From: Mesotaenium endlicherianum
Taxonomy: Eukaryota; Streptophyta; Zygnematophyceae; Zygnematales; Mesotaeniaceae
Length of the DNA stretch: 37,458 nt
Reading direction: 5' to 3'
NCBI GenBank assembly: GCA_009602735.1
Contig: WELA01013845.1
Span: forward strand, 129,042-166,499
Positions 12,801 to 25,300 of the stretch are shown here, piece after piece. Within the stretch, counting starts at the first letter, position 1. Each line of letters opens with the position of its first letter. The notes under the pieces were generated by a model. It was given only the letters and a program-made list of their open reading frames with translations, had not been told where the DNA came from and searched no databases. Position numbers and translations under genes: made by a program.

Positions 12801-15800
12801 GCTTAACAGTTGAATACATGCACCATAAAATTCTTGGTGAAGCTTTGTAAGACATTTTTTTTTTCCTGAAGTTTTAGGAACCAGCAAGCAGAGTGGGAAT
12901 CTTTTTGGTCTTCTCTAAAGGGACCATTTTCGGCATGGAGCAGAGGCGAGTCTTACCAGGAAATTGCCAGGCTGACATCAGTGATGGTGAGGAGCACTAT
13001 CTCTGCGTTGAGATGCTCAATGATTGAGTTTAACATCCTGCAAACAAGGATTCCCACTTTCTGCCAATTTCACTTCTCCAGGCTACGAGCAAAGAGAGTA
13101 AAACAGCAAGGAGAGCAGGTAGCAGCAGAGGTCCCCTCAATGGAGCAGGTTAAACAAGACACGTCACAACAGCAACAGAATAAGTGACAAGAGGCAGCAA
13201 CTTAAGCTGACCCTGTCCACCAACTTCAATGCTACCGACGCCCTAAGCAAAACAAACCTCCCTCTGGATGTAAAAAAAAATGAAACATAATTTGCTAGTG
13301 CGTGAGTAATTAAAGCACCCTTGAAATGATGTCTAGGCAACTTCGTGCCGGCTTGAGAGTCTCTCATGGCTGTCATGGAATTACTTACTTGGACTCAACA
13401 GTCTCAGCCCCAGAGAGGAGAGTTTCATAAAGGTGAACCTGCACCCAACACCTGACGTTGAACGTCAAAGCTGGGGATGTAGTTTATCTAGCCAAAATAT
13501 TGCAAGCGTATACAATGCACTTACGTAACTTCAAAGTGTCATTATCTGCCGTGAGTGATTTTGACTGGCTTTAACAACACTAATTACATGTCCCTTCTAT
13601 CGGCTTGCATCTGCCTGCCTTGGAACTGTGCGAGGAAGAAGGATCTCTGTCAAACTGATTCAGAAGCATGACACAAAGCCCAGGACTTTGAAGAGCAGGA
13701 AGTTTCAAGGAAGCACCATAACAACCTACCAATCCCACAAGCTCGACTTCTTACCCATAATGTCTACGTGGTATTATACTTCTCCAGCTTTTAGTAGGGG
13801 TAAGATGCTTCACTCTGACTACGGACTACAAGTGCCATTTGCAGGCCAGTGCTCTCCTGCATTCGGACACGAGTGGGCCACCATTCAGAAACTTACAGTT
13901 TCGCGACGAGTCATTATAACCACTTGGCCGAATTCGTCAAACTGGGGGCGACCAGCTCTGCCAGCCATCTGCATTCACAAACAAAGGTCATGCTTGGGTA
14001 CAAAGGATATTGACCGCACATCCAAAGAGAGTATAACCAGATCCACAGCCTGCCAGTTCCAGGACGATAACAACAAAGATTTCAAGACTCAAAAATTGGA
14101 CACATCAAGTTTGTGGTACTTCGACAAGCTAAGTAAATTAGCTGCGGCACAAAATAAGAGCTCGGCTGTAGACAAGCTTGGCTCAAAAGCAACCACTATT
14201 GGCAATATTACAAGAACTGCTATTGGCAGAATCTCAAGAATAGTGTTCCTGACGAGTTTGCTCAACAAGTACATCAAATACCGGAAGCATTTTGACAGAA
14301 AGATACTAAGAGCAATGGCACGGAATGAAACGTCCCCGGCACCTTTGGCAAATGATACCGTCAACATAAAATCGGCTTAATCACTCGTCTCAGTAATCAC
14401 CCTGCATGTCATTTGGCTGTTACTACGATAAGGGTGCAACATGTACCTGAAGAATGGCAGACCTCTCATACTCGCAGTACCCACCCTTGGTCTTGTCACT
14501 GCAATCAAGATTCACCTTAAAATGTGAAGCAATGCATACTTTTCTAAACAGAGTAGTTGCTGAATGACGCCTGCAGCATTTCCACATATAAGAAGCTTAT
14601 CCTTAAGCGCTACCTCTACTTTATTCAGAACACAATGGAAGTACATACCTGAAGCTGTATGCAAACATGCAACGCGTAGTATCACACTGGTGCACCAGAC
14701 AAAATCTCTGAGCAAAAATGTGTAACACCAGCACCAAAGCCGCGTGCAAGGCAAACATAAAAATGGCTAAAACTACAGGAAGAACACTCACTAAAACTGA
14801 GTGGACATGACAACAACCAAGTGCGCTGGCAGGTTGACTCCTTGTGCAAGGGTGTTGGTGGTGCACACTATTTGCAGGTCCATGCGTGCAAACAGGCTTT
14901 CTACCAGACCACGGTTTGCCAGATCCAGGCCACCATTGTGAAAGCCCACTGCCAAACAGGAGAATGCTAGAGCGTTACACGCAATAGGAGCATAATAAGC
15001 AAGAATTGAGTTCTTGCCAAGGGTGTAAGTGCGTTGGTCTGCTGAAGAGATGTTATCAGCAATGGGTAAATAAAAAAAGAAACCGCCATGCCCAGGAGGT
15101 TTTAATTGCCAAGCTGCACTGAATGACGTGCATTCGGCCACATATTGTGACCTAAGAGTTCCCTACGCTTTATGGTAATGTAACGTGGAAGCGATGGGGG
15201 ACGCTCATGCATTAGAACACAATGGTATACTTGGGAGCGCTGACATCCACAAGAAGTCCTGAAAAGCCCAAGTAGGAGAGGAAAGTACCTCCTTGTCTGA
15301 TGCATTGCTGCAAGTGTTTGTCTGTAGACGTAAGGGCCGCGCTCTGCAGTCTGTCGTACTGCTGCTGACTCTTCACAAAGCTTCTAGCGCCTGGCTGAGC
15401 TGTCTGTCCCATCATCAACAATCCTTGCAAGCCAACTTGAGCGAATCATGACATTGAGTAGGTGGACTAGAACCCGTTGAAAGATAGGATGAAGAACTTC
15501 CAGCAAATCCCAGAACAAGACACCAAAGCATACTAGGAAGGACAGAATGAAAATGTCATAAGAGCGGACCTGATTTGCAAGCATGACGGCAGCATCTTGA
15601 GCACCTTTTCTGGTGCTGCAGAACACAAGCGCTGGCTTGTTGTCGTTGTGTTGAAGTATGATATCTGTTTGTGCATAACACCACTGCTAGGTTGGGGTAC
15701 AGTTCCTTGCCATGTGCTAGAGCATATGACTCAGCTTGTCAACACTGCCCCGCTATGTACGTGTTGCCATCAATATGTGTATCATTTAGGGTAGGCATGA

Positions 15801-18488
15801 ACAAAGGTGGAGAGAAAGGCCACTGGTGAGGGAAAAGTACCGTGAAGGAAGTTGAGAAGCCGCTGCATTGAACATGCGGAGGGCATCCACAGAGAAACCA
15901 AATCAAGAAAAGCAGTCGATTTTGAAGACACGATGATGAAGCCAGAAACCTAGGGCACTGGACTTTGAAGACGTGGCCGTTGATAAAGACAAGGCCTACC
16001 AGAATCTGCTTAGCATAGAATGGAACACACAATTAAGCCAACCCTCGAACAAAACTATTGACAGTGCTGAAGAAGGTGGTGAAAGTAACTGTAAGTCCAC
16101 CTTCTCAAAGAGGAAGTCATTCTTAGCTGGTGCGTAACCTGCACCATGGCAAGGATTGCCCTACAGTGAATGCCGCTTCTTGACTTCTCCCGATTGAATC
16201 TTACAATCAATTGTGTTTCTAGCTGACACCTATGAGAGGATGCTCCTTACATAGAGGACATTGATGAACATCTGGAAAAACTATCGTGGAGGTACAGTTG
16301 CAGACTTGTCTAGGACACAGGGCTGCCTTACCAAGTACTGTTGTGGTGAGTTTTACAGGTCTCATCTCTTCTCCAAAGCTGCACATGTATCAGATTATAC
16401 CACGTTGGTACTGTTCTGCTTTAATATGTAGATGTCGTCCAATGCCTTGAGTCAAGTGTCAAATGATGAAGAACAAAGACCCATTGCCCTTGTTGCAAGT
16501 TAAAAGTCATGAATATTGTTACCTTCTGATACCTTTCCCTTTAGCTCCAATCCATGTTGCTGCAATGGCCACACATCCTTGTGAGCTCAAAGATGATAAA
16601 AAATATACAACTCAGAAAAGTGGCTTTACATTACGACAGCGCATGTTACATCAAAGAATGCGCCCTTAACGACCCCTTTCTGTCCTAATCATCATCTCTG
16701 CCTTGACCCTTTTGACACCAAGAAACCATCTTTGGGCTTCTATGCACTTTTACGATTTGAGCGGAGATACGAGGGCCGCGCACCTATATCGTCTATATTG
16801 GGAATGGTTGCAGATACTGCTATAAAGCGGATGCTTGTAATGGGGCATCCCCTGACTTCAGGATAGCGAGCAAGCATCTTCAGTCTGCTGACTATTGCTT
16901 CAAGGGCAGCACCACGTGGGTCACTCAGGAGATGAACTTCGTCAATGAGAAGGAGGGCCACATCAGCAAAGAGGCTGAGCCCTCCTACATCCCGGAACCT
17001 TCTTGTGATGGAATCAAATTTCTGTTGTATATGCAGATGGCGAGTGCAATTTCAGAACATAGTTGAAATATGAAATGAGGTTCCTTTGTACAGAAATTTT
17101 GACAAAATCTGTAGACCACGAATGTAGCTACCCTGCTAATATTCAGCTTAGTTCGAAGAAAGATGATGCTGACCTCAGGTGTTGTGAGGATAATATCCGC
17201 ATCTTGCAGTTCCCTTAAGCTTGTAATTTCTGATGCAAAGACAAAGATAAGGCCATTAGAATTTGGAAGAGTCTCAGGAATTACACACGCACCTGCTCAT
17301 CAAACCCATGCAAAAGATTCAAGTTCTCGAGCAATACAGCAATTGAAGTCCTCTGATGAATGTATAATATTCTACAATCGTATACACTAAACTGTAGGCA
17401 GCACTTTCAGTATAAGAAGTTCTGGAGTATATTGCAAATACCCGAATCGCCACTCAACTCCTTAGACTTCAGACCCAAAGTCCCAAACTTTTGGCCCCAA
17501 TCACGTTGTTTTTCTTGTACGAGTGCTTTCATAGGTGCCACATATACCTGCCCATGGTAAACTCAAAGACTTAAAAAACTTAATGAGGAAAATGGAGAAA
17601 TCCGTGAAAGTTTTTTTTTCTTCCTACAAGCTTCAGCGAGGTAATTTAATCACGCTATAGAACTTCATTGACCAGCTTCACTCACTCTTGTAGCATATCC
17701 TCATTCAGGTCAAGGTGGGCAGGTGCAGACAGTATGTCAGGCAAAGATCGTGTACCACTTTCTTCCCAGGTGTATGTGCATAGTGATCCTTGGACGACAT
17801 GCCCTTGCTGAGCATTCTCAGAATACCAAGCTCAAAGAGCACAGTCTTTCCACTGCCTGCTCAAAATTGTGTAGCAATTTACATCATTTTTTATCCCCCA
17901 TTACCTACAAGTATACTAGAACCAGTAGTTGCTTCGATGATGTCTGTCAAAGTAATCACAGAAATTAATAATATGCAACTACTGGAAGTGCCGGGACGAG
18001 AACCTGTTGGTGCAGCAATGACCATGTTGTCGTCAGTCTGGAAAGCTTCCTTGAAGGTCTCACTCTGGACAGCATTGAAGTACCTGGATGGAGATGGTTA
18101 TGATGAGAGTGAGTTGCAAGGGAGGAGCCGGAACCTATTCTCTCTTAGCTTTGCAATCGTGGTCATCGGATAATTTTCTTAATTATCGAGTGTTGCAACT
18201 TTCAGGTACGTTTAACATTTATTCACGCCATTAGTAAAAGTTGTAGCCATCATCACCTAAATTGAAAGACTGAGTGGAATGGTCGTGGAAGGAGAGCGGT
18301 CGACTTGAGACTATCGTCATCCTCTTCGTCTTGACCTGAATAATAAGTTGAAGCCATCTTCACAAACCGTGACAGCGATAATGATCCTAAAACAGAGCTG
18401 TGATAGCTACAGGAAGACGAGGTCAAAGACTTGTCGCACCATCCGGTAATAGACCTACGATAGCCTGTTCGTCCCTAAGATCGAACAT
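5610..18488 (-). CDS. MER3: ATP-dependent DNA helicase MER3/HFM1 (meiotic crossover helicase)
   Basis: Ski2-like superfamily 2 helicase. In known species it unwinds DNA 3'-5' and stabilises recombination intermediates for interfering (class I) crossovers. Exons in minus-strand order: 18488-18455 (tentative start), 18335-18257, 18083-18004, 17856-17759, 17547-17442, 17229-17174, 17021-16784, 16559-16523, 16378-16332, 16138-16101, 15862-15841, 15664-15570, 15394-15289, 14948-14792, 14498-14447, 13968-13897, 13438-13389, 13037-12957, 12699-12663, 12473-12410, 12150-12067, 11774-11655, 11383-11187, 10910-10722, 10360-10103, 9662-9613, 9160-9123, 8993-8963, 8751-8449, 8293-8230, 7775-7748, 7407-7330 and 6898-5610. 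All phases close, giving about 1,425 residues. Seen motifs are RYFNAVQSE, Walker A APTGSGKT, ELSGDS, TTPEKFDS, DEVH, SATIPN, LVFCSTRKG, TNTLAQGVNLPAHLVV and QMAGRAGRPQFDEFG. A Sec63-type region follows, with LAGVGPVTTK and ITGRKYPFGN. A cysteine-rich zinc knuckle and a long disordered tail end the protein. The start exon and the exons at 9662-8230 are least certain. Confidence 0.9.
7330..7775 (-). other. MER3 zinc-knuckle exons (28-base microexon plus 78-base exon)
   Basis: Exons 7775-7748 and 7407-7330 together encode EACRCRCKDKNHCKHTCCK, the Cys/His cluster found near the C terminus of MER3/HFM1 helicases. The first ends in phase 1 at a GTACTC donor and the second starts after a pyrimidine-rich acceptor, so the aspartate codon is split. 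The second exon continues with RNLNWSEKDWQEWHNG and a GTGAGT donor. Confidence 0.7.
11075..11106. repeat. 16-bp tandem duplication in a MER3 intron
   Basis: Two adjacent copies of ACAAACCAGACCGTAG, the second differing by one base. It lies in the intron between the exons at 11187 and 10910. Confidence 0.8.
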
Positions 18489-19391
18489 GTTGGGCCGTAA
18501 CTATAGTCATAACATGCTGGCACTGAACAAGTGGCATGACCTTCACGGAAATTCTCAACAGCTAGGTTCAGTTTTCAGTTCCAAGTCTTCAGCCAGTTTG
18601 AAGAAAGCTGAGCTGAGGCAAGCGACGACTCACGCACAAGCTATCAGTGGGGCGTCCAACGTCGGTAGACGCTGCACCGACCTGGCGACGTTCGTGCGCA
18701 ACTCTGCATTCTTGCTTTATTGGATGCAGAGTCCAGACTCCAGAGTACTGCATCTGTAGGCAACTGCAGGGTACGATTATTTCAGCCACGTGTCAGCAAT
18801 TATTAGCACTAAATCGGTGGTAGCAGGCTGTGTGCAGGCGGTACAGCCATTTTCACGGTCGCATGAACCGGGCACCACCCAGTTTAACGAGGACTTGGTC
18901 AAAACTGTGAACAGAGCTCCCTCGGTCACCCTCGGTAAGATAATAATATCATGCAGTAGCTGTGCGGTATTGTTACAGGGACTTTCGCCACTTAAAGTCA
19001 CATGGAACATGTTCCCATCATAAGCCTCGTTGCGCTTGTTATGTCTCAAGAAGGTGCTGAGACGAGGACCTACAATATCTTAGAGAAACATAAATGAACT
19101 TTGCATTCTGAATTAATTAAGTTGAAGGCGTCGTCAGTAGAGCGGAGCTAATTTATGCCAGATAAATAGAATGTCAGCAGACGTTGCAATCAAATCCTCT
19201 GGATGGATGCCTTCAATATATTTTCCCATGTTGAAATAAACCAACACTTACTGGCCACAAGAGTTCCTGCATAAGATCTGGTGATAATTAACAGTTTAAG
19301 GCCCACTTTGGTACTTAGACTATACAAGCACGTTCATATTGCATGGAAAAGTTTTTTAGAAGAATTTTACTACACCTGAACGCCTGAATTC
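18489..19391. promoter_or_regulatory. divergent promoter region between MER3 and OSCA
   Basis: About 0.9 kb separates the tentative MER3 start on the minus strand from the OSCA ATG on the plus strand. Small open frames occur but none matches a family. Upstream non-coding exons of either gene may lie here. No convincing TATA box or known operator was seen. Confidence 0.4.
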
Positions 19392-22300
19392 ATGAATATC
19401 AGCTCGTTACTCACCGCCATGGGTGTAAATCTAGGCCTTATGTGTCTTTGTTTCGCTCTCTACTCTACCTTCAGCAAGCAGCCTATTAATGCCCGAATTT
19501 ACTACCCCCGACATTTTCTTCAAGAGATACCAGAGACACTTTCTAGAGAAAGAATTCCTAGTGGTTCAATCATCGTCAGTCCCAAGGAGCTTATGAAGGT
19601 ATGCACTTGTTCTTTAATGCAGTTTTGCCAATGAAAACAGTCTTCTGATATCTTCATACATCAGAAGACTGTTCTCATTGGAAAACCTGACTAATGGTGA
19701 CTATTGTTGGGAAGAGGGAATCTAAGGCACAAGCCGCAGCAGGTTATAGTGGTTGGGTGTGCTACTCACATGTTGCTAGCTTCTACGTACTTAATGTACA
19801 TATTTCCTCATGGATGGTACATGACATGGCAACAAAGAGGGAAAGGCCTAAATGAGGCAGAAGCAAAGACTATAGATGCTACGTATTTTTGTGCATTATA
19901 GATACAGGTGGTGAAGGCGGGCTAGAATCTAGCATTTTGTGTGCTAACCTGAAGCTTTGATCACCATGGTGCCATTAGCACCAAATAGACATGTGTGACT
20001 TTTTTCGACTATGATGGTGACTACCTTGTTCTTGTCACCCTTCTTGCAGCTGACTGATTGGGTGAAGAAGGCCCTTACAATTTCTGAGAAAGAGTTTCTT
20101 GAAAGCTGTGGGCTAGACGCTGTCGTATTCATGCGCATCTTCAAGTTCAGCCTGAAACTTCTCACCTTCTGTGCACTCATAGGAATTCTCCTTCTTCTCC
20201 CAGTCAATGCAACCGATAAGTATCTTTTGGTGGAGACAAAAAGTATCAACAAGTTTGTGTTCTCTGATGTGGACCTTGTCACGCTGGCAAACATCACCCC
20301 TTCCTCTCCAAGGTACTTGAATAAGCTTCACAACCTCAAATATAACACTACTTGGAGCAGTGGTAAACGGAAAGATCTGAGTACTTGTAGCCTAGATACA
20401 AAGCCAGCCTGCAACAATATGAGCGTCAACCACAATCTTTCAGAAGCGCTGTCCTTTTGGGTCGCCAGACTTTGTCCTTCTAACCTGCTATAGCAGAATT
20501 AGATTTGGAGCCTTGTAAATCTGGTATGAAAAGCTGGGATCTTCCCATGGCTGGTGGGAAACTTCTGCTGTGGTGTGCACATCAGTCACATTACGCTTCT
20601 GGCCGTCATTCGTTACTGTCTTATGCTGAGGAGCTTTGGGAGCCTTGTCTGGTCGCTTAAAGACGAATCTAAGTTTTCCCTTCATGGGTGTAATTTTGTG
20701 GTCAAACAGGATGTGGACTCACCTTGTAGCAGTGTACTTGATATGCATAGTCACGTTTTGGTTGCTCTGGTTAGAGTATGACTGCATTGCTCAGATGAGG
20801 ACATCCTTCATGGCAAACGCAAAGCGAGCTCCTGACCAATTCAGTGTACGCCACCTTACACAACCATTATCTTCACAGCCAAAGAAAACACTAGGTGTTC
20901 TGACAGAGATTGGATCATTTTCTAAGTGCGCAAGTGTTGTTTATTCAGACGCAGAGCAAAACTTCCAGGAATGCTTGTTACTGTGCTGCCAGCGTTCTGC
21001 ATGCACCCCCTCAAGCCTGTCTGCAAAACATCTTCTTGGTGGACTATACCTGCTGTAGGTAGAACTGTGAAAAGTACGTCAGCATTGAAGCTAGTTTTGA
21101 GGCTCTTTGTTGTACCTTTGTAACCATACAACGGCAGAAAGTGATGTAAGTTACTTGTGGAAGTTTTAACAGACAAGAATGTCATTTTGTGGGACTAAGG
21201 AGTTGGATGTTGGTACAACGTGTCAGTTTCTTGATGGACTTTGAGAATGACGAGTATTCTCCGGACTACAAACAGTAAACTGACAGACCTGCTACATTCA
21301 CTCGTATGCATGCACCCAAGCAGGTTCTAGTGCGTCAAATTGTGCGGTCTACAAGTGACACAGTGGACGAGCATGTACGCCACTTCTTCAAAGTTCTTGT
21401 GAGACTTCCTGGACCTCTCCTCTTGCTCGAAACCTGTCTTTTGGTTTAGGTTCTTGTGCTATACACATATAAATACCTAGTCTGGAGGCTGCCTGATCGG
21501 CCCCTCTTCCACTGCTTGTCTGATTCAAACAGCTCACATGCACTCTATGTAATAGTGGTTCTGACCTTAGAGGGAGTGAGGTTTGCTTAGTGGCAAGACA
21601 CTATTAAAATCAGCATGTAGTGATGCACTAAGCTGGCTTGCCTTCAGACGGTGCGAGGGTGTCACACACACATACATGTATGTGCATGTACACACACACA
21701 CACATGTATTTATATATAAATATATACATATACATATATACACACATATATATACACACATATACATTTGTGTATGTATACACATAATGTGTGTGTGTGT
21801 GTGTGTGTAGATGTATTAACTGGATGGCTCACGCGGACTCCTCATGTCCTCCCCTCCTCCCTCTGTGTGCCTTCCTTAAACTGGCTTTGTTGTTAAGCTT
21901 ACGCAGTTTGCTTGAGTTTTGTGGACGTGGAGAGGTGCATTGTGATGGTGAGATAAATGGGTTTTTAAGCCTCTACTCGAGCCTTGTCCTGCGGCGTGGA
22001 ACTTGCAGCACCCAATGACATACTTGGAGCATCATGTGGTGTACAATGCTAACAGCTGCGCGACCATCCTCAAGCAGCGCGACAACACAGCCAACAAGTG
22101 GGCACCCTACAACTCATCAATATCCATCCATGAGGCCTCTTCCATGCTTCCTGGCCTCCCTCCAGTGGCCCCCCAGGATAAAAAGAGACAGGGTTAAATG
22201 TAAAACAGAATTGTTTGTCAATTCTGTGTAATACTGCTAATGCATAAATTTCGATAACTATCTCACAAATTCTGAACGTGGTGTCTTCTAAATTTTAACG

Positions 22301-25300
22301 ATGTGCTACAGGTGTACCCCTAGCTAGTAGAGAATGCAAGAAAAGGCTTTTGCGTGCAGGTTGCAGAAAGTGAAGACTCAGCCTGCTAGGTCGGTGGGAC
22401 TGCGAGTGCGTGCAAACCACGTGTGACGGCTGGTTGGGGAGGCAAGGTTGCAGAGAGCGATGATTCGGCACAACAAGTTCCCGGACAAGGAGACTCCGCG
22501 CCACAAGACCGGCTTCATGGGCGTCCTCGGAGAACGCGTGGAGTCCATACCTCATTACAGCAAGGTATACAGCGCGCAAGGGGGGCCTTACCAGACCCTT
22601 GCAAGAGATCTGCACAATTGGTCTCTAGTCAAACCTCATGTTCAGGGTTAGCCTTTGCAAGTAGTGAGGGATGAAGAAGTGCTGGCAAGTGCCCAGGTCT
22701 GTAGCCTGAAGGTGCAGGCGCCAGCAAACACGTAGCGTGAAAATTGAAAAGGCCATGGCGTGATTTGAGCAGCGCACCTGGACCAGCCGTGGGTGAAGCA
22801 AAAGCACAACTGCAATCTTCAGCTTGAGTAACAGGGTGAGCATGCCATGGTGGGCAGGAGCTGAATAAGCTCAACGGGGCATACGAGAAGGAGCGGCAGC
22901 GCGTGCTGAGCTCTCCTGACGCAGTCATGCCCGCTGCGTTCGTCACATTTAAGTCCAGATGGGGCGCCGCTGTGGCCTCCCAGACACAGCACACGGCCAA
23001 TCCTTACGTAGGATTCTTTCCCTCCATGATGTTTGGATTGGCAAGCAGCCCTTTTCCATCCTGCTGCACTAGTGCGCGTTGGCACATATTGTGTGCTTGT
23101 TTCAACTTCAGAGCTCGTGGTTCTCTTTGTTTGTTATTGTTGCTCAGACGTCTTTCTTGTGAACGAGTGCATGCACCAGACTCTGGTACCTGTGCTTTGC
23201 TTCCTGATAGGTGGGTCAAAGTGGGGCGGATATGCCCAGCATCCATAGTTACTCAATCAGAGAGTAAATATGAGGAGACGGGTGCTCATTATTTGTTCCA
23301 TGTGACATGTGGACTCTGGAGATGCTGCCAAGAAACACAATTCAACTGCAGCGGCAAGTCCCTTCTAGTAGCTTCTCATCTATGGCCCGAGATTTGCAGT
23401 CATAATAGCAGGTAGATTTTGTGATCGTCAGCATGATGCATCTGACTTACCCCACCCTGTGGAGGAGGGAAAGCTGTTACAAAAATTCATGCAGGTATGG
23501 GTGGTGGAGTGGGCCCCAGAGCCCAGGGACGTGTACTGGTCCAACCTGGCCATACCCCACATGCAGCTCTGGGTGCGCCAGCTGGCAATGAGCGCTGCCT
23601 CGCTGGCGCTGTGCTTCTTCTACATGGTCCCCGTGAGCTTCGCGCAGTCCCTGGCTGAGCTTGGCTCCCTCTCCAAGCTGGGCTCCTGGATGAAGACCCT
23701 CGTCAACACGTAAGCTTCGCCTTCTTCTTCTTCCCACTCCTCCCCTCCTGCTTTTCTTTTTTTCTCCCCCTCACCCCCCCCCNGGGCAGCAGCCGCGGGG
23801 ATCCAGCGCGAGAACAGCAGCGGCCCATGCGAAAATCTTTCCGTGAGGAGAGCAATGGCCGCAGGGGGACCCACAGGGCCGTGCACGTCCACGGCGGCGG
23901 CAGCAACTGCGTGCACGGAGAGCGGTACGAAGCGGCGGTGCCACGAGGGCGGGCCGCGCCACTTGCGCGACCGCAGTTCAGGGCTCAGCGCGGTCCATGC
24001 ACTCGCCAGCGCTGCCTGCTTTAGGTCTGCAGCGTCCCACCCCGAGATGCTGAGGCTCTCCCGTTCCCCCTCCGTGGCGGCCCCCCCTTCCTGCTGCAAC
24101 AGCCGACTGCCATGCACCCAATCCAGATCAGGTTCGCAAGTCAGAAGAGAGAGTCAGGCGAGGAATAGGAGGTGCTTCAGACGCGGTTGCACAGGCTGCT
24201 ACTGCCGGCTGCTGGCGGCGTACCTGTATATCTTAGTGTAACGCACTGCGATGTCTTCCCAGCTGGCACCCTGCACCCGCGCCAGGGCCAGGCGCTCCGA
24301 CTGGCGCAGCAGCTGGGAGTCCGACAGGAGCACCGAGACGGTGGTGGCCAGGCCTTCCACGCTGACGCTACCGTCCTCCATGAAGGGCACCGTCCAGCAC
24401 GGCCTGAGTCGCCCGCCACCTCCCCCCCCCCCCCCTCAAAACAAGGAAGTGCCTGGCTGTCGTTTCCAAGGAAGGCCTAATTGGAATCCATACTTTGTAC
24501 CAAAGCTTTGATAGCAAGTCCACCAGTCTAGCTCAGTCCTAGAGTCGCTTTTGGCGAGTGTTGACTGCTTGCAAGAGGAAAGTGGACATGAAAACAGCTT
24601 CCCTTGGTGGAATAGACTAATCAATTGGTTGGGCCATTCTGAGTTGGCTGGTAGTATATTATCACTCATCAGTAGTAAACTCTTCCTTGTCCCCTGCTGT
24701 AAAACTACACCCTGCAGCTATAGATTCAGCTCCTGAGGGACAGCCTGGACAGCTCCAACACAAGAAGAAAACATACTCTATCCACCACTCTACCATCACT
24801 GCCACTTGGCTGCTTAGTAGCTCAACGCCCTCTGAGCCCTGCCGGCTTCCTTGCAAAATACGCAAGCATTCTAGCACTTGACTCTGACTCTCTCCAAGGC
24901 TTCAATATTTGCCTGAGGGGGGGGAGCGGGGGGGCGTGGATTAAAGGGGCGTATGAGCAGGCCCGGCGTGAAGCAGTTCATCAACGGGTTCCTGCCAGGC
25001 CTGGTGCTGAAGCTGTTTCTGGTGCTGCTGCCCTACATCCTCTTCTTCTTTGCCTCTGTGGAGGGCCACATCTCGTTCTCACGCCTGCAGCGCGAGGCTT
25101 CCAGCCGTTACTTCTACTTCCTGATCGTCAACGGGTTCTTTGGGACCGTGCTTACAGGCTCTGTGCTGCAGCAAATCAACTCCTTCATTTCAAGTGGGTT
25201 TTCCTGCCCCCCCGCCCTTAAACTCCTGCCGGCACTCTCATATCCATGGGTTGAGCATGATTACGGGTTTGAAAAATCTTGGAGTACTTCCTTGAACAAT

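Larger units (their letters stand above)
23710..24960. other. OSCA intron 9 (1,251 bases): GC-rich block, one ambiguous base and a C14 run
   Basis: This is among the longest OSCA introns. Its first half is much more GC-rich than the neighbouring introns. It contains a single N at 23783 right after a poly-C stretch, and 14 C at 24422-24435. Between these lie antisense exon-like frames, described separately. From 24436 to 24930 it is AT-richer with nothing recognised, followed by a G-rich run at about 24916-24936. Confidence 0.6.

Noticed and set aside
13628..14380. A 250-codon plus-strand frame
   Set aside because: It runs antisense across two well-supported MER3 exons (13897-13968 and the donor side of 14447) and their AT-rich introns. 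It has no family likeness.
16784..17021. A suspected one-base frameshift in the DEVH exon
   Set aside because: On recounting the bases at the line boundary near 16980 the frame is continuous and the exon length fits the phases on both sides.
17000..17021. A possible 25-base intron in MER3 before the DEVH region
   Set aside because: It would delete residues that fit the family, and no other intron here is that short.
21393..21398. Ending OSCA exon 4 at 21392 (GTTCTT donor)
   Set aside because: The GTGAGA donor at 21399 is stronger and adds Val-Leu, giving KVLHP, which matches the family's KVNHP block.
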